Shown: positions 44,712-56,572 of the stretch, piece after piece | Layout of the letters: each line of letters opens with the position of its first letter | How positions within the stretch are numbered: position 1 is the stretch's first letter | Source: Torymus aiolomorphi | Lineage: Eukaryota; Arthropoda; Insecta; Hymenoptera; Torymidae | Direction of reading: 5' to 3' | NCBI GenBank assembly: GCA_036365515.1 | Contig: CM070876.1 | Coordinates: forward strand, 120,826,810-120,890,809 | Length of the DNA: 64,000 nucleotides | Notes under the pieces: generated by a model | What the model was told of the DNA's origin: nothing | The model's database searches: none | What the model saw: the letters and a program-made list of their open reading frames with translations, nothing else | Translations under genes and position numbers: made by a program

Positions 44712-45156
44712 TCCATAGCGAAAATGACGTCAGGAAATCGATCTTCCAGAACTATACCATCAAAACAATATAAAAAAGTTTGCAGTTGGAACGTATATAA
44801 GAGGTGGCCAATGGCATGGAAAAAATTCATAAACGAAATCGCTCTTCCGGAACTAGCCCATAAGGAGAATGGTGCACGTCAAAAACACGAAAAAAATTGT
44901 CATAGTAGCAAAAATTAAGTTAGGAAAAAGTTTGCACTTCGAGCAAGTATTAAATGTCGCGAATAGCCTAGAAAAAATTAAGGAACGAAATCGCTTTGCG
45001 GAACTACCCCATGAAGACAAGGGCGTACGTCAAAAACACGAAAAAAATTGTCAGCGTTGCAAAAATTGAGTTATGAGAAAGTTTGCAATTATAACGTGCA
45101 TTAGAGGTCGCCAGTAGCATAGAAATAATTCAGGAACGAAATCGCTTTTCTGTAAC
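44712..45156 (+). repeat. 151 bp satellite, left part (3 units)
   Basis: GTTTGCAGTTGG or variants occur at 44,778, 44,929 and 45,080; each unit also holds AGGAACGAAATCGCTCTTCC-like, CCCATCAGGACAAGGGTGC-like and CACGAAAAAAATTGTCA blocks. The array stops exactly where the 12.7 kb element begins and resumes in the same orientation after it. Before it, 44,249-44,711 is unassigned apart from the CGAATTCGGTGAGGGGGCAT module. Confidence 0.85.
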
Positions 45157-45184
45157 GTCATGGAATCGTTCCACCCAAAACTCT

Positions 45185-46448
45185 CGTTCCACCCAAAATT
45201 CTGCGCATGCGCAGAAAAGTATTTTCGTATGCCGCGATTCAGTCCTCTAAAGCGCGATATTTGAAAATGTCTTTCCGTGCATTAAAAAAGTTGTCCCAAA
45301 TAATAATTTTAAATGTTGCATAATTCAAAATAGTTCACAAAAAGAAAAGTTATAATGATAAAAAAAATTTATTTTGCATTGTTTATTGATTTTCGATTTT
45401 TGAAAGTTTTCGCGTAGTGATTATATACATTTGACAAAACGACGTGTAAAAACTCATGAAATGTATGAAATAAATTACATTTAAGATTCCTGCATAACTA
45501 AAAATTATTATAGTATAAATAATAATTATTTACAACAAAATTAGAATAAACAAATAAACGAAAGGATGCATTGCGAGGGCTACGCGCCCCGCGGCTGCGC
45601 CTATGGGGAGCGCGCTACGTTACCGACTAAAAGGATAAGGTGGAGCTTTATCCCGTATCATGCGACGACAGCGTTGTAATGCAAATAAAAACAGGAGGAG
45701 AAGAAGCCTATTACACGTTAGTGTAATTTGTGAATGAGTAATTGTTAATCAGTGTATATAGTAAATATGTTCTATATTTTTTAAGTCTATTCTCGTATAC
45801 ATATATAAATTCACATGTATGTACAATGCTTATTTGCATATATGTATAATCCCCATTATTTCATTAGCTGTTAGTTAATTTGGTTCAATTTCTGAATAGT
45901 TTGATTGAATTGATCAATGTAACTTTTATATACTACGATGATATCAATTTTGCAGATTAGATATTTATTTTTCAAAATTTATCCAAGCCCTCCTTTTCAT
46001 TAGGTTCTTTCAGCAACTCTTTTTTATAATTCAACAATGTATATCGATCACTTTTATATATTTTTAATATGGGAACCCCGGGAAATACTGATTTCATTAA
46101 GAACGTTCTCCGGCTCAAATTCTTCAATATCGCAAAAATTGTAATCTGAAAATATTATTTACGCTGGAAACCCTTCATGAGTCTCTATACACTACACCAA
46201 AAATAATAAATGTCGATGTAAGAAAAAAGGTGTCAATACGATATTTTAAATAGATACCACTTGTACGGTATGACTATATATAGATATACAATTAACATGG
46301 AGTTTTTCTTTATGTTGCTATGTCTCTGAAATTAATACGGCTTACCCTATTGAAAATTATGCTACAGTATTCCTCTTGATTTCTAGATTTATGCCTTACG
46401 GTTGAAAAAAAACCACAAAGAAAACCGTTTTTACAGTAAATCAAATAA
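45185..46448 (+). repeat. Left terminal inverted repeat
   Basis: Matched in reverse by 56,573-57,843 from CGTTCCACCCAAAATTC to AGTAAATCAAATAA, with only scattered differences in the stretches compared. The outermost GTTCCACCCAAAA is duplicated at this end only (45,167 and 45,185). A CpG-rich patch (about 45,570-45,640) is shared by both arms. Confidence 0.88.
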
Positions 46449-47032
46449 GGTAAAGGCGGCAGTACTGGGACAAAGTCAATTTTGGAACTAGTAGTGGGAC
46501 AGCAGCAAAAAATCTACAATAAACAATTAAAAGTGAATAAAGACGATAACGGCATTAATTCATTAGCATTATTTATGATCTTAACTATGTCGTCACGTCG
46601 TTATTTTTTTTATTTACTCCTCAAATTAGTGCATAACATGGTACACATTTTGTCGAGGCTAATTTTCAGAATACGTATAGCAAAACTTTTGTCCCACTTT
46701 AGATACCTCTTGATTTTCATATTACAGTAGTGGGACAGTCAGAAACATATTGAAAAGTATAGTTCCTCTGTTGCATCTGAACGGATGTCCCACTACTGCT
46801 CCAAACTAAATTATCGTGTCCCACTACACCAAAAGATAGTTATTTTCTTTTAATGCGATTATTTTAATACACCAACAACGAAAAAAGACCTTCTTTTTTT
46901 TAAATATAAACCTCGAAACACCTGCCATCTGTCAAGGTTAGTAGTTTTCATGTATTATGCTTAGTTTTCGTAGTAGAAAAGATTATAAAAAAAGTATACT
47001 CTAAACTGTCCCACCACTACCTACTTTACCTT
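46448..47032. mobile_element. MITE with AGTAGTGGGACA motifs
   Basis: Ends AGGTAAAGGCGGCAGTACTGGG and, in reverse, AAGGTAAAGTAGGTAGTGG are flanked by TA on both sides, between the TIR and the 91 bp array, which are contiguous at the other end of the element. The motif AGTAGTGGGACA or its reverse occurs five times, clustered near the ends. No coding capacity. Confidence 0.65.
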
Positions 47033-47034
47033 TA

Positions 47035-48703
47035 TTTCTAAACTCAAATAGGCAGGGAAAGCAAGTTCTACGCAGTAATGTGAAAGCCTGCAGACAAGAA
47101 ACCTATAAAATTATCAAACAAATCATTTTTAAACCCAAGTAGGCGGAAAAGTACTACGCAGGAAAGTGGAGGCAGGTAGACATGCTACGTACAAAATTAT
47201 CGATAAAATGATTTCTAAACCCAATTAGGCATGGGAAACGAGTTCTATGCAGGAAAGTGGAGACAGGTAGACAGGCTACGTATAAAATTATCAATGAAAT
47301 AATTTCTCAGCCTAAGTAAGCAGTGTCAGCGAGTTCAAGGCATAAATGTGAAAGGCCTCAGACAGGCTACCGATCTAACTATCAATCAGATAATCCTAAG
47401 TACCCAGGGGAAGCAAGTTCAAGGCAGGAAAGTGAAAGCCCGCAGAAAGCTTACCTATAAAATTATTAATTAAAATAATTTCTAAAACCAAATAGTCGGT
47501 GGAAACGATTTCTACACAGGAAAGTGGAGGCAGGTAGACAGGCTACGTATAAAATTATCAATCAAAGAAGTTCTAAATCTAAGTAGGCAGGGGAAGCGAG
47601 TTCAAGGCATGAATGAGAAAGCTGGTAGACAGGCTACCGATCTAACTATCAAACAAATAATTTCTAATACTAAGTAGGCAGGGGAAGTAAGTTCAAGGCA
47701 GGAAACTGAAAGACACCTTACCTATAAAATTATCAATCAAATCATTTCTAAACCCAAATAGGCGGTGGAAACGATTTCTATATAGAAAAGTGGAGCAGGT
47801 AGGCAGGCAACCTACAAAATTATCAATCAAATCATTTTTAAATCAAAGGGGGCGGGGAAAGCCAGTTCAAGTCAGAAAAATAGAGGTAACTGGAGAGGCT
47901 ATACGAATAAAATTATCAATCAAATAATTTCTAAACCCAAAGAGGCGGGGGAAACGAGTTCAAGGCAAGAAAGTGAAAGCCCGGAGATAAGCTAGCTATA
48001 AAATTATCAATTAAATAATTTATAAATCAAAATAGGCGAGGGAAACGAGTTCTACGCAGGAAAGTGGTGGCAGGCAGACAGGCTACTTATAACATTATCA
48101 ATAAATCATTGTTAAACCCAAATAGGCGGGGATATCAAGTACTACGCAGGAAAATGGAGGCAGGTGGACAGAATACGTATAAAATTATCAATCAAATAAT
48201 TTCTAAACCTAAGTAGGCAGGAGAAGCGAATTCAAGATATGAATGAGAAAGCCCGCAGATAGGCTAGCTATAAAATTATCAATTTAATAATTTCTAAATC
48301 AGAATAGGCGGGGGAAACGAGTTCTACGCAGGAAAGTGGATGCAGGCAGACAGGTTACCTATAAAATTATCAATCAAATCATTGTTAAACCCAAATAGGC
48401 GGGGATATCAAGTACTACGCAGGAAAATGGAGGCAGACTGATGGGCTACCTATAAAATTATTAATCAAATCATTGTTAAACCGAAATAGGCGGGGATATC
48501 AAGTACTACTCAGGAAAGTGGGGGCTAGTAGAAAGGATACGTACAAAATTATGAATCAAATAATTTCTAAACCTATGTAGACAGGGTAAGCGAGTTCAAG
48601 GCATGAATGAGAAAGCCCGCAGAACGGTTACCTATAAAATTATCAATCAAATAATTTCTAAATAAATATTGTGGGGGAAACAAGTTCTGCACAGGAAAGT
48701 GGA
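47035..48703 (+). repeat. 91 bp satellite array, left arm part 1 (~18 units)
   Basis: The block ATAAAATTATCAATCAAATA recurs every 91 bp. Two unit types alternate: one with AAATAGGCGGGGGAAACGAG and GCAGGAAAGTGGAGGCAGG, the other with AAGTAGGCAGGGGAAGCGAG and GCATGAATGAGAAAGCCCGC. This makes a higher-order repeat of about 182 bp. Some copies deviate from strict alternation. Confidence 0.88.
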
Positions 48704-48711
48704 GGCAGTTA

Positions 48712-50267
48712 TTGAGTCTGAAGTTAGCAGCTGCTTCCAGCATCCAGTACGAATTTTGCAGTGGTTCTCAATCAAAAAGTAGTATCTCTCCTTATTGAGT
48801 CATACAATGCTTTATTGATGGATTTTTGACTATAGAACAATAAAGTATGATTAAATAAAGCAAAATATACAAAATTTATGACTGCATTGTTTAAACAATC
48901 ATAATATATGAAAAAAATGTCTAGTGCCACAAAACTCATATACACTCACAAAACCACAACACAGACTTGTTAACAAATGAATATACACACTCCCAACCTC
49001 TCTACAAAACTTTAAATAAGTGTCGTGACATGAACATGCTTAATTATTTATTTTTAAGTCCGTAATTGCAAAATTCGAGTGGCTACCGTCCGATTAAGCC
49101 CTTTTTCGGCTGTTAAAAATATGGCTAATCCTGGTCATTGTCCACAAATGGATACACAGACATTTAATAAGCCCACAAACTTGTTAAAAGAGGTATGAAA
49201 CAATGAACACCTCCCATTATTTATTTATAAGCGTTTTATTGCAAAATAATGGAAGGTGTTCATTTTTTATAACTTTCTGAGCAACTTTCATAGCTCATTA
49301 CGAGTCTGTATATCTATTTATAGAAAATGAACAGGCCTAGTTTTATTTTAGCAGTCGAATGGAGCCGATACGCTAGCAGCCGGCTCGTATTTTGCAATAA
49401 AATGCTTATAAATAACTAATGGAAGGTGCTCATTTTTTATAACTTTCTGAGCAACATTCTTAGCTCATTAGAAGTCTGTCTATCCATTTGTAGAAAATGA
49501 ACAGGCTTAGTTTTATTTTAGCAGTCAAAAAACGGTGCCGATACGCTAGCAGCCGGTTCGAATTTTGCAATAAAACGCTTATAAATAAATAATGAAAGGT
49601 GTTCATTTTTTATAACTTTCTGAGCAACTTTCTGGACTCATTAGGAATCTGTATATCCATTTATAGAAAATGAACAGGCCTAGTTTAATTTTAGCAGTCG
49701 AAAACTGGAGCGGATACGCTAGCAGCTGGCTCAAATTGGGCAATAAAACGCTTATAAATAAATAATGGGAGGTGTTCATTGTTTTAAAACTTTCTTAACA
49801 AGTTTCTGGGCTGATTAGGGATCTGTGTATCCATTTGTAGACAATGAACAGGTTTAGTTTTATATTGACAGCCGAAGAACGGGCGTAATCGGCTGGCAGC
49901 CGGCTCGAATTTTGCAATTACGTACTTATAAATAAACAATTAAGCATGTTCATGTCACGATAATTTTTAGCAATTTTCTAAAGATGTTGGGAGTGTGTAT
50001 ATTCATTTGTTAAAAAGTCTGTGTTATGGTTTTCTGAGTGTACATGAGTTTTGAGGTACTAGATCTTTTTTCATATATTTTGATTGTTTAAACAATTAAA
50101 TAATAAATTTTGAATATTTTGGCTTTATTTAAGTATACTTTATTGTTCAATAGTGAAAAATCCATCAATAAAACATTGAATGTCTCAATAAGGAGACATA
50201 GTTCTTCTTGATTGACAACCACTGCAAAATTCGTACTTGTTGCTGGAAGCGGCTGCTAACTTCAACA
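48712..50267. mobile_element. 1.56 kb TIR element inserted in the satellite
   Basis: Arms of about 375 bp (48,712-49,110 and 49,890-50,267) match in reverse, including GAAGTTAGCAGC, ACACTCCCAACATC-like and AAACTCATGTACACT-like stretches. GGCAGTTA (48,704-48,711) and GGCATTTA (50,268-50,275) give an 8 bp flank with one mismatch, at a fixed point of the 91 bp unit. The middle (49,230-49,930) has four tandem copies of a 170 bp unit with GGAAGGTGTTCATTTTTTAT and GCTAGCAGCCGGCTCG. No transposase. Confidence 0.8.
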
Positions 50268-50275
50268 GGCATTTA

Positions 50276-51143
50276 GACAGACTACCTATAAAATTATAAA
50301 TCAAATCATTTTTAAACCCAAATAGGAGGGGAAATAAAATACTAAGCAGAAAAATGGAGGCAGTTAGACAGGCTACAAATAAAATTGTTGAAAAAGTAAT
50401 TTCTAAACCTAAGTAGGCAAAACGGTCACTTACAAAATTATCAATCAAATAATTTCTAAATAAAAATTGTGGGGGAAACAACTTCTACACTGGAAAGTGG
50501 AGGCAGTTAGACGGGCTCCCTATAACATTATTGATAAAACAATTTCTAAACCCAAATAGGCGGTGGAAACGATTTCTACACAGGAAAGAGGAGACAGGCT
50601 ACGTATAAAATTATCAATCACATAATTTCTAAACCTAAGTATGCATGATACGCGAGTTCAAGACATGATTGAGAAAGCCCGTAGACAGGCTACCGATCTA
50701 ACTATCAATCAACTAATTTCTAATTCTAAGTAGGCAGGGGAAGCAAGTTCAAGATAGGAAAGGGAAAGCCCACATACAAGCTACCTATAAAATTATTAAT
50801 TAAATAATTTCTAAATCAAAATATGGCGGGGAAACTAGTTCTATGCAGGAAAGTGGAGACAGACATATAGGCCACCTAGAAAATTATCAATCAAATCATT
50901 TTTAAATCCAAGGCGGCGGGGAAAGCCACTTCTACTCAGAAAAGTAGAGGCAGCTGGACAGGCTATACGAATAAAATTATCAATCAAATAATTTATAAAC
51001 CCAAATAGACGGGGGAAACGAGTTCTACGCAGGAAACTGGAGGCAGGTAGACAGGATACGTATAAAATTATCAATCAAATAAATTTATAAACCCAAGTAG
51101 GCAGGGGAAGCGAGATCAAGGCATGAATGAGAAAGCCCGCAGA
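50276..51143 (+). repeat. 91 bp satellite array, left arm part 2 (~9 units)
   Basis: Continues the array of 47,035-48,703 in the same orientation and ends at the unit word AAAGCCCGCAGATTATTTAA, where the orientation reverses (centre about 51,146). Confidence 0.85.
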
Positions 51144-51147
51144 TTAT

Positions 51148-52089
51148 TTAATTTAGGTAGCTTGTATGTGGGCTTTCTCATTTATGCCTTGAACTAGCTT
51201 ATCCTGCCTACTTAGGTTTATAAATTATTTGATTGATAATTTTATACGTAACCTGTCAACCTGCCCCCACTTTCCTGCGTAGAACTCGTTTCCCCCGCCT
51301 ATTTGGGTTTAGAAATTATTTTATCGATAATTTTATAGGTAGCCTGTGTACGGGCTTTCTCATTCATGCCTTGAACTCGGTTACCCCGCCTACTTAGGTT
51401 TAGAAATTATTTTATCCATAATTTCTACCTACCTCCACTTTCCTGCGTAGAACTCGTTTCACCCGTGTATTTTGATTTAGAAATTATTTGATTCATATTT
51501 TTATAGGTAATGTGTCTGTAGACTTTCCCTTTCGTGCCTTGAACTTGCTTCCCCTGCCTGCTAACGATTAGAAATTATTTGATTGATTGTAAGATCGGTA
51601 GCCTGTCTACGGGCTTTCTAATTCATGCCTTGAAATTGATTTCCCCAATTTGGGCTTAAAAATGATTGGATTGAGAATTTTATAGGTAGCATGTCTGCGT
51701 GCCTCCACTTTCCTGCATAGAACTAGTTTCCACCCCTTACTTTGATTTAGAAATTATTTAATTGATAATTTTATAGGTAGCATGTCTTATACCTGCCTCC
51801 CCTTTCCTGCGTAGTACTTGATTACCTCGCCTATTTAGGTTTAGAAATTATTTAATTGATAGTTATATCGGTAGCCTATCAGCGGGCTTTCTCTCGAGAA
51901 CTCGTTTCCCCCGCCTATTTTGATTTAATAATTATCTGATTGATAATTTTATAGGTAGCCTTTCTGCGGGCTTTCTCTTTCCTATCTTGATCTTGCTTAC
52001 CCTGCGTACTTTGGTTTAGAAATTATTTTACCGATAATTTTATATGTAGCCTGTCTGCCGGTCTCAACTTTCCTGCCTTGAAATCGTTT
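51148..52089 (-). repeat. 91 bp satellite array, right arm part 1 (~10 units)
   Basis: The same two unit types in reverse orientation (GCGGGCTTTCTCATTCATGC; CTCCACTTTCCTGCGTAG; AAATTATTTGATTGATAATT). Stops at the LINE insertion. Confidence 0.85.
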
Positions 52090-52203
52090 CTCCTCCCTCT
52101 TTAGTCATAGTCATAATGGTAGCGGGGATGGTCGGAGGCTACTTTCGGGGACTTGCCTTCCTAGCACTCAGTCCAAGCCCCATTATCCTTTATCCCTGGT
52201 TTA

Positions 52204-53177
52204 TCACTCACTACCCACCTTTGCCTTGTTCAGTACAGTCGCTTTGCATATCGATACTAAATCAAGTTCCCTAAAATTGTGTGGTTCCAGGAGGAAGGAT
52301 CCCCAAACCCTTCGTCTGATTGCTACTATCACTGGGCAGCGACACAGAAGGTGAGCTGAGGTCTCCTCCTCTTCCCCACATCTCCTGCGGCGACCCATGT
52401 TCATGGGACCTAACCTATATAGGTGGTGTCCGACCTCACAGTGGCCCGACAACCATTCGACCGCTGTTTTGATGCTTCTCCTGGGGATCCTTAGGATCTC
52501 CTTATAGCAGTCTGTTGGAGCCTTTTCCCTCAAGAGGTGTCTCACTTGTCTGCAGTTAGTCAATCGCCGCCATTCCTCTGTCGCCTTTCCAGTTGTCCAA
52601 CTGTAAAGGGCCCCTTTCAACACTCTCTCTGCCATTGGTACCCTGCGGTACAGCGCCCGACATCGAGTCGTGCCTCTTTTTGCTAGTCGGTACGCCTTTT
52701 CGTCTCCTATTACTCCCGCATGCCCTGGTACCCAATACAGAGTAACCCTCTTCACGGAGGATAGCCTATCCAATGCCATCGTACAGTACCACGCCTCTTC
52801 CGAGCAAAACTCTGCAGGCCCCACCGCCTCAAGTGCCGCTTGGCTATCCGTGCAGATGATGATCCGATTTCCCTCTAACCCGTCTATGGTCATGGTTTCT
52901 GCGCATTCCCTTATTGCTCTTACCTCTGCTTGGAAAACGGAGACATGCAAGTCCAGCCAAAGTACAAGCTCAGTCGTGCTCCCCTTCAGCCATGCCGCCG
53001 CCCCAGTACCCACCTACTCTTAGAACCATCTGTGTACCAGACCAGGTCTTCCTGGTTGGCAACCTTAACACCGTCTGCCCTTACAGGAATGGTCACCTCA
53101 AAGTTCCTGCCAAAGGCAAACGTTTTAGGTCTCCTATCCCTACCAAAAATTACCAGATCCTTTCCCACGACATCCAC
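52204..53177 (-). pseudogene. LINE RNase H and C-terminal zinc region
   Basis: RNase H removes the RNA strand after target-primed copying. The first piece (52,986-53,177) ends in LVWYTDGSK with the first catalytic Asp; after a frameshift the main piece (52,204-53,013) reads GTGAAAWL, FQAEVRAIRECAE with the Glu, ICTDSQAALEAV with the second Asp, and YWVPGHAGVIGDEKAYRLA, where the usual final Asp of the NExAD motif is Tyr. It ends in a Cys-His cluster, CGEEEETSAHLLCRC, typical of these elements. Order relative to reverse transcriptase upstream is normal for the I/R1 groups. Probably inactive. Confidence 0.85.
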
Positions 53178-53195
53178 CGGCTCTCTGTCACAATG

Positions 53196-54368
53196 TTACC
53201 ATCTTCTCAGGTCTTTTATGACTCGTGTTTCTGCTCTCCAGGCCTCCGCCTTGACCACCAGTCTCATAGGCGGAATGCCGAGCAGCCTCTCCTTGGTCCT
53301 CAGTACTAAAGCCCGCGTTCCAGTGATGCCTCTGAGCATCAGATTCTGCATCGAGTCCAGTATCCTAGTGTCTTCCTTTCGCTCACACGTGGTTGCCCAA
53401 GTAATAGCCCCATGAAGCAATCTGGGACGCAGCACAGTGGTAAAGAGCCACAGGATCATGTGTTGCCTGAGGCCCCACGTGAAGTCGAAAACCGTCCTAC
53501 ACGCCCAGTAGGGGGCTATGAACTTCTTTTTTAACAGACCCCAGGTGCTCCGCCCAATTCAGTTTCGAGTCAAAAATGACTCCTAAATACTTCGTCTGCT
53601 TAGAGATTATCAAGCTCTCCCAAACAACCGAATTTCTACTAACGGCTTTACTTTATACCTACTCGTGAAGTTGACTACTCGTGAAGTACCGCTTTTGCAG
53701 GGTTAACAGCGACTCCAACCTCCCGGCACCAATCCTCCACTATTGAAAGAAACTGCCGCATAAGCACCACCAATACCGTTTCGTCATCTGCCGTGACCAA
53801 CAACAGTAGATCCTCCCCATAGGCTTGAGTATAATAACCCGCCTCATTTAACCTTCGCATGAGTTGATCCAGGGCCAGAGACCAGAAGGTCGGAGAAAGG
53901 ACTCCCCCCTGCGGACATCCCTTACTCACGTATCCTTCCGCCTCTCTGATCTCCCACTCTGCAACGACTGTTCGCCATCGCAATAGTGCTCGTATCCATT
54001 TCTCAATGCCACGGGATACCCCATGTGCTCTTGCACTCCTTTCATATGCATTCCGTTATTGTGAAGTTAAAAGCTCCCTCCACTTCGAAGAACGCTGCCA
54101 GGACCACTCCCCTATTCCTAATTCCTCTGCTTATGCGCTCCGTTGCTCCGCCCAGGGCAGAGTCTACCGTCTTACCCACCTGATACACGTGCTGCGTGGT
54201 GTGTAGCTGCCTTTCCACCAATGGTCCATCCTTGATGAAGCGGTTTACCAGCCTCTCCAGTGTCTTCAATACAAAAGACGCAAGACTGATAGGTATATAA
54301 GGACGATAATCCTTTGCCACCTCATGTGTGTGCCTTCCCGGATTGGGTAGGAACACTGCCCGAGCCAC
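53196..54368 (-). pseudogene. LINE reverse transcriptase
   Basis: Pieces in several frames make up the polymerase: MARAVFLPNPGRHTHEVAKD, YIPISLASFVLKTLERLV and EGAFNFTITE (54,042-54,368), the palm with CPQGGVLSPTFWSLALDQL and AYGEDLLLLV (53,675-53,983), and the thumb with LLHGAITWATTCER and LRTKERLLGIPPMRLV (53,196-53,459). The catalytic box, normally YADD, is YGED here: Ala is Gly and the first Asp is Glu. With the frameshifts this shows the copy is dead. Endonuclease lies upstream, RNase H downstream. Confidence 0.82.
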
Positions 54369-54962
54369 CCTCCACGAAACGGGAGTGTGGCTCCAATTAA
54401 TACTCGCCTTGAAGATGATGGTGAGAGGCTCCAGAAGCTCATCCTATCCGCGCTGAAGAAGGGCCGGGAAAATCCCGTCCTCTCCAGGAGTCTTGAATGG
54501 TTCACCTGATCCTGTCCGCCTGGATTACCTGTTTCGCATCCGCCTCGAATTTTGCATTCTCTACCCATCCCCCTGTGGTTCTAGGGCCATATCCGGAAAG
54601 TGTGTGGTCAGCAGGTGGACGAGTGCGTCTCCGCTGCTCTCTGCCCATTATCCATATGGGAGCTCAATCAGCCACGTCCTGTTTGCTGTTCTGGCCAGAA
54701 GTCTGCCGAGCCTCGCCGTATCCGAGATACTACTCATCTCATCACAGTACTTCCTCCACCCTTCCTTTTTCGTCTATTCAATGGCTTTCTTGTACTCTCT
54801 CTGAGCCGACCTAAAGGCCGGGAGAGTTTCCTCATTTCTGGTTCGCTTCGATATGTTGAAGAGACTCCTGAGCTTCTTCCGATGCTTACTGAGCGAGTCA
54901 TTCTACCTGGGTGCCCCCTCAGTCAATTTCTTTGCCTTCAGGTCGCAGTTGCTCTCGAAGGC

Positions 54963-55588
54963 TTATATTATCTTTCCTCCCAAGAGCGCCGTCACCCTGT
55001 CGACATCCTCAGCCGAGTCGAGCTCCTTCGGGAAGTTCCCTAGCTCAACTGCCAATTTCGCTTTGTACTCCGCACAGCGAGTTCTCCTTGGATTTCTCCA
55101 TTGCGTCACCTGCCGTACCATTCCACCGACTTCGAAGCAAATGAGGCTGTCCGACAGGGATACCTCACCGGGGACTCTCCAGACATTGATCGACGCCCAC
55201 ACCCCTCTGGAGGCGACTGTTATGTCAACCACATCCTCCCGATTCCTATTCCTGAATGTGGATTCCCGTTCTCTATTCAGTATATCCAGATTCATTCCTG
55301 AGATAAACTCTAGAAGAGCTTCTCCCATACCATTACAGTCCGAGCTGCCCCACACCGTATGGTGCGAGTTAGCATCACATCCCAAAATGAGATGTTTGCC
55401 TTGGTGTACACAGTCGTCTCCCTCACCAGGGCCGGTGGCTCCTCCCTAACATTGTAGGGAAAATACGCCGTCCCCACGACCAGCTCCATCGTTTCCCCAG
55501 TGCTTCTCCTAACCCAGACCACTGCCGTTGCAAGATCTTTCTTGCAGTACCTGGGCCAGGCCTCACCGGTCACTTCTTTCAGAACCAC
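54963..55588 (-). pseudogene. LINE endonuclease fragment
   Basis: The end of an apurinic-type endonuclease, in two frames. 55,310-55,588 shows VVWVRRSTGETMELVVGTAY and YFPYN; 54,963-55,385 shows MGCDANSHHTVWGSSDCNGM (the GCDxNxHH motif of R1-like elements), LDILNRERESTFRN, VVDITVASRGVW and SLSDSLICFEV, the last with the SD of the SDH catalytic motif changed to SDSL. Residues upstream of this, including the first catalytic Asn and Glu, are absent because the copy is 5' truncated at 55,665. Confidence 0.8.
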
Positions 55589-55680
55589 ACAGGCTCTGGG
55601 TGGGCTCCAAGAATAAGCTTACCACAAGTTCCTAGACCCGCAACCCTCTCCATGATGACCCAGGGCTCCTGCCTATTTAG

Positions 55681-56572
55681 GTTTAGAAATGTTGTTATCG
55701 ATAATGTTATACGTAGCCTGTCTAACTGTCTCCACTTTCCTGCGTAGTACTTGATTTCCCTGCCTATTTGGGTTTATAAATGATTTAATTGATAATTTTG
55801 TAGGTTCTTGCCGACCTGCCTCCATTTTTCTGCGTAGAATGCACTGCCCCCGCCTATTTTGATTTGGAAATTATTTAATTGATAATTTTATACCTAGCTT
55901 GTCTGTGGGCTTTCACTTTCCTGCGTAGAACTCGTTTCCACCGCCTATTTTGATTTAGAAATTATTTAATTGGTAATCTTATAGGTAAGGTGTCTGCAGG
56001 CTCTCACTTTCCTGCCTTGAACTCATTTTCCCCGTCTATTTGGATTTGATTGATAGTTATATCGGTAGGCTATCTGCGGGCTTTCTCATTCATGCCTTGA
56101 ACTTGCTTCCCCTGCCTACTTAGGTTTAGAAATTTTTTTTTTGTAGCCTGTCTAACTGTCTCCACTTTCCTGCGTTACAGTGCTTGATTTGCCCGACTAT
56201 TTGGGTGTAATAATGATTTGATTAATAATTTTAGAGGTAACTTTTCTGCGGGCTTTCACTTATCTGTTTTGGACTCGTTTCTCCTGCCAACTTAAGATTA
56301 GAAATTTTTTTTTCGGCATTTTTTTGTAGCATTTCTAAATGCCCCCACTTTCCTGCGTTATAGTGCTTGATTTGCCCGACTATTTGGGTTTAGAAATTAT
56401 TTTTTCGATAATTTTGTGAGTAGCATGTCTACCTGCCTCTACTTTCATGCGTAGTACTTCTCAGCCTATTTGGGTTTAAAAATGATTTGTTTGATAATTT
56501 TATAAGTGGCTTGTCTGCGGGCTTTCACATTCCTGCATAGAACTTGCTTCCCCTGCCTATTTGGCTTAAGAA
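55681..56572 (-). repeat. 91 bp satellite array, right arm part 2 (~10 units)
   Basis: Continues the right arm after the LINE in the same orientation, and joins the right TIR directly at about 56,573 (AAATTATTTGATTTACTATA). Confidence 0.85.

Larger units (their letters stand above)
52105..55665 (-). mobile_element. R1/I-group LINE, 5' truncated, in the satellite
   Basis: A non-LTR retrotransposon on the minus strand, running from the endonuclease domain to a 3' end with short ATGACT-type repeats (52,105-52,118). It is flanked by a 15 bp duplication with two differences: CTCCTCCCTCTTTAG (52,090-52,104) and CTCCTGCCTATTTAG (55,666-55,680), a normal satellite word. An RNase H domain follows the reverse transcriptase, as in the I/R1/LOA groups. 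Several frameshifts. Confidence 0.85.

Noticed and set aside
52670..53415. Long plus-strand frames over the 52.7-55.4 kb LINE
   Set aside because: Antisense shadows of the GC-rich LINE ORF on the minus strand.
47035..56572. CRISPR-like or centromeric array
   Set aside because: Units are 91 bp, diverged and without spacers; the DNA is eukaryotic and the arrays are mirrored within terminal repeats, so a transposon-borne satellite explains them better.
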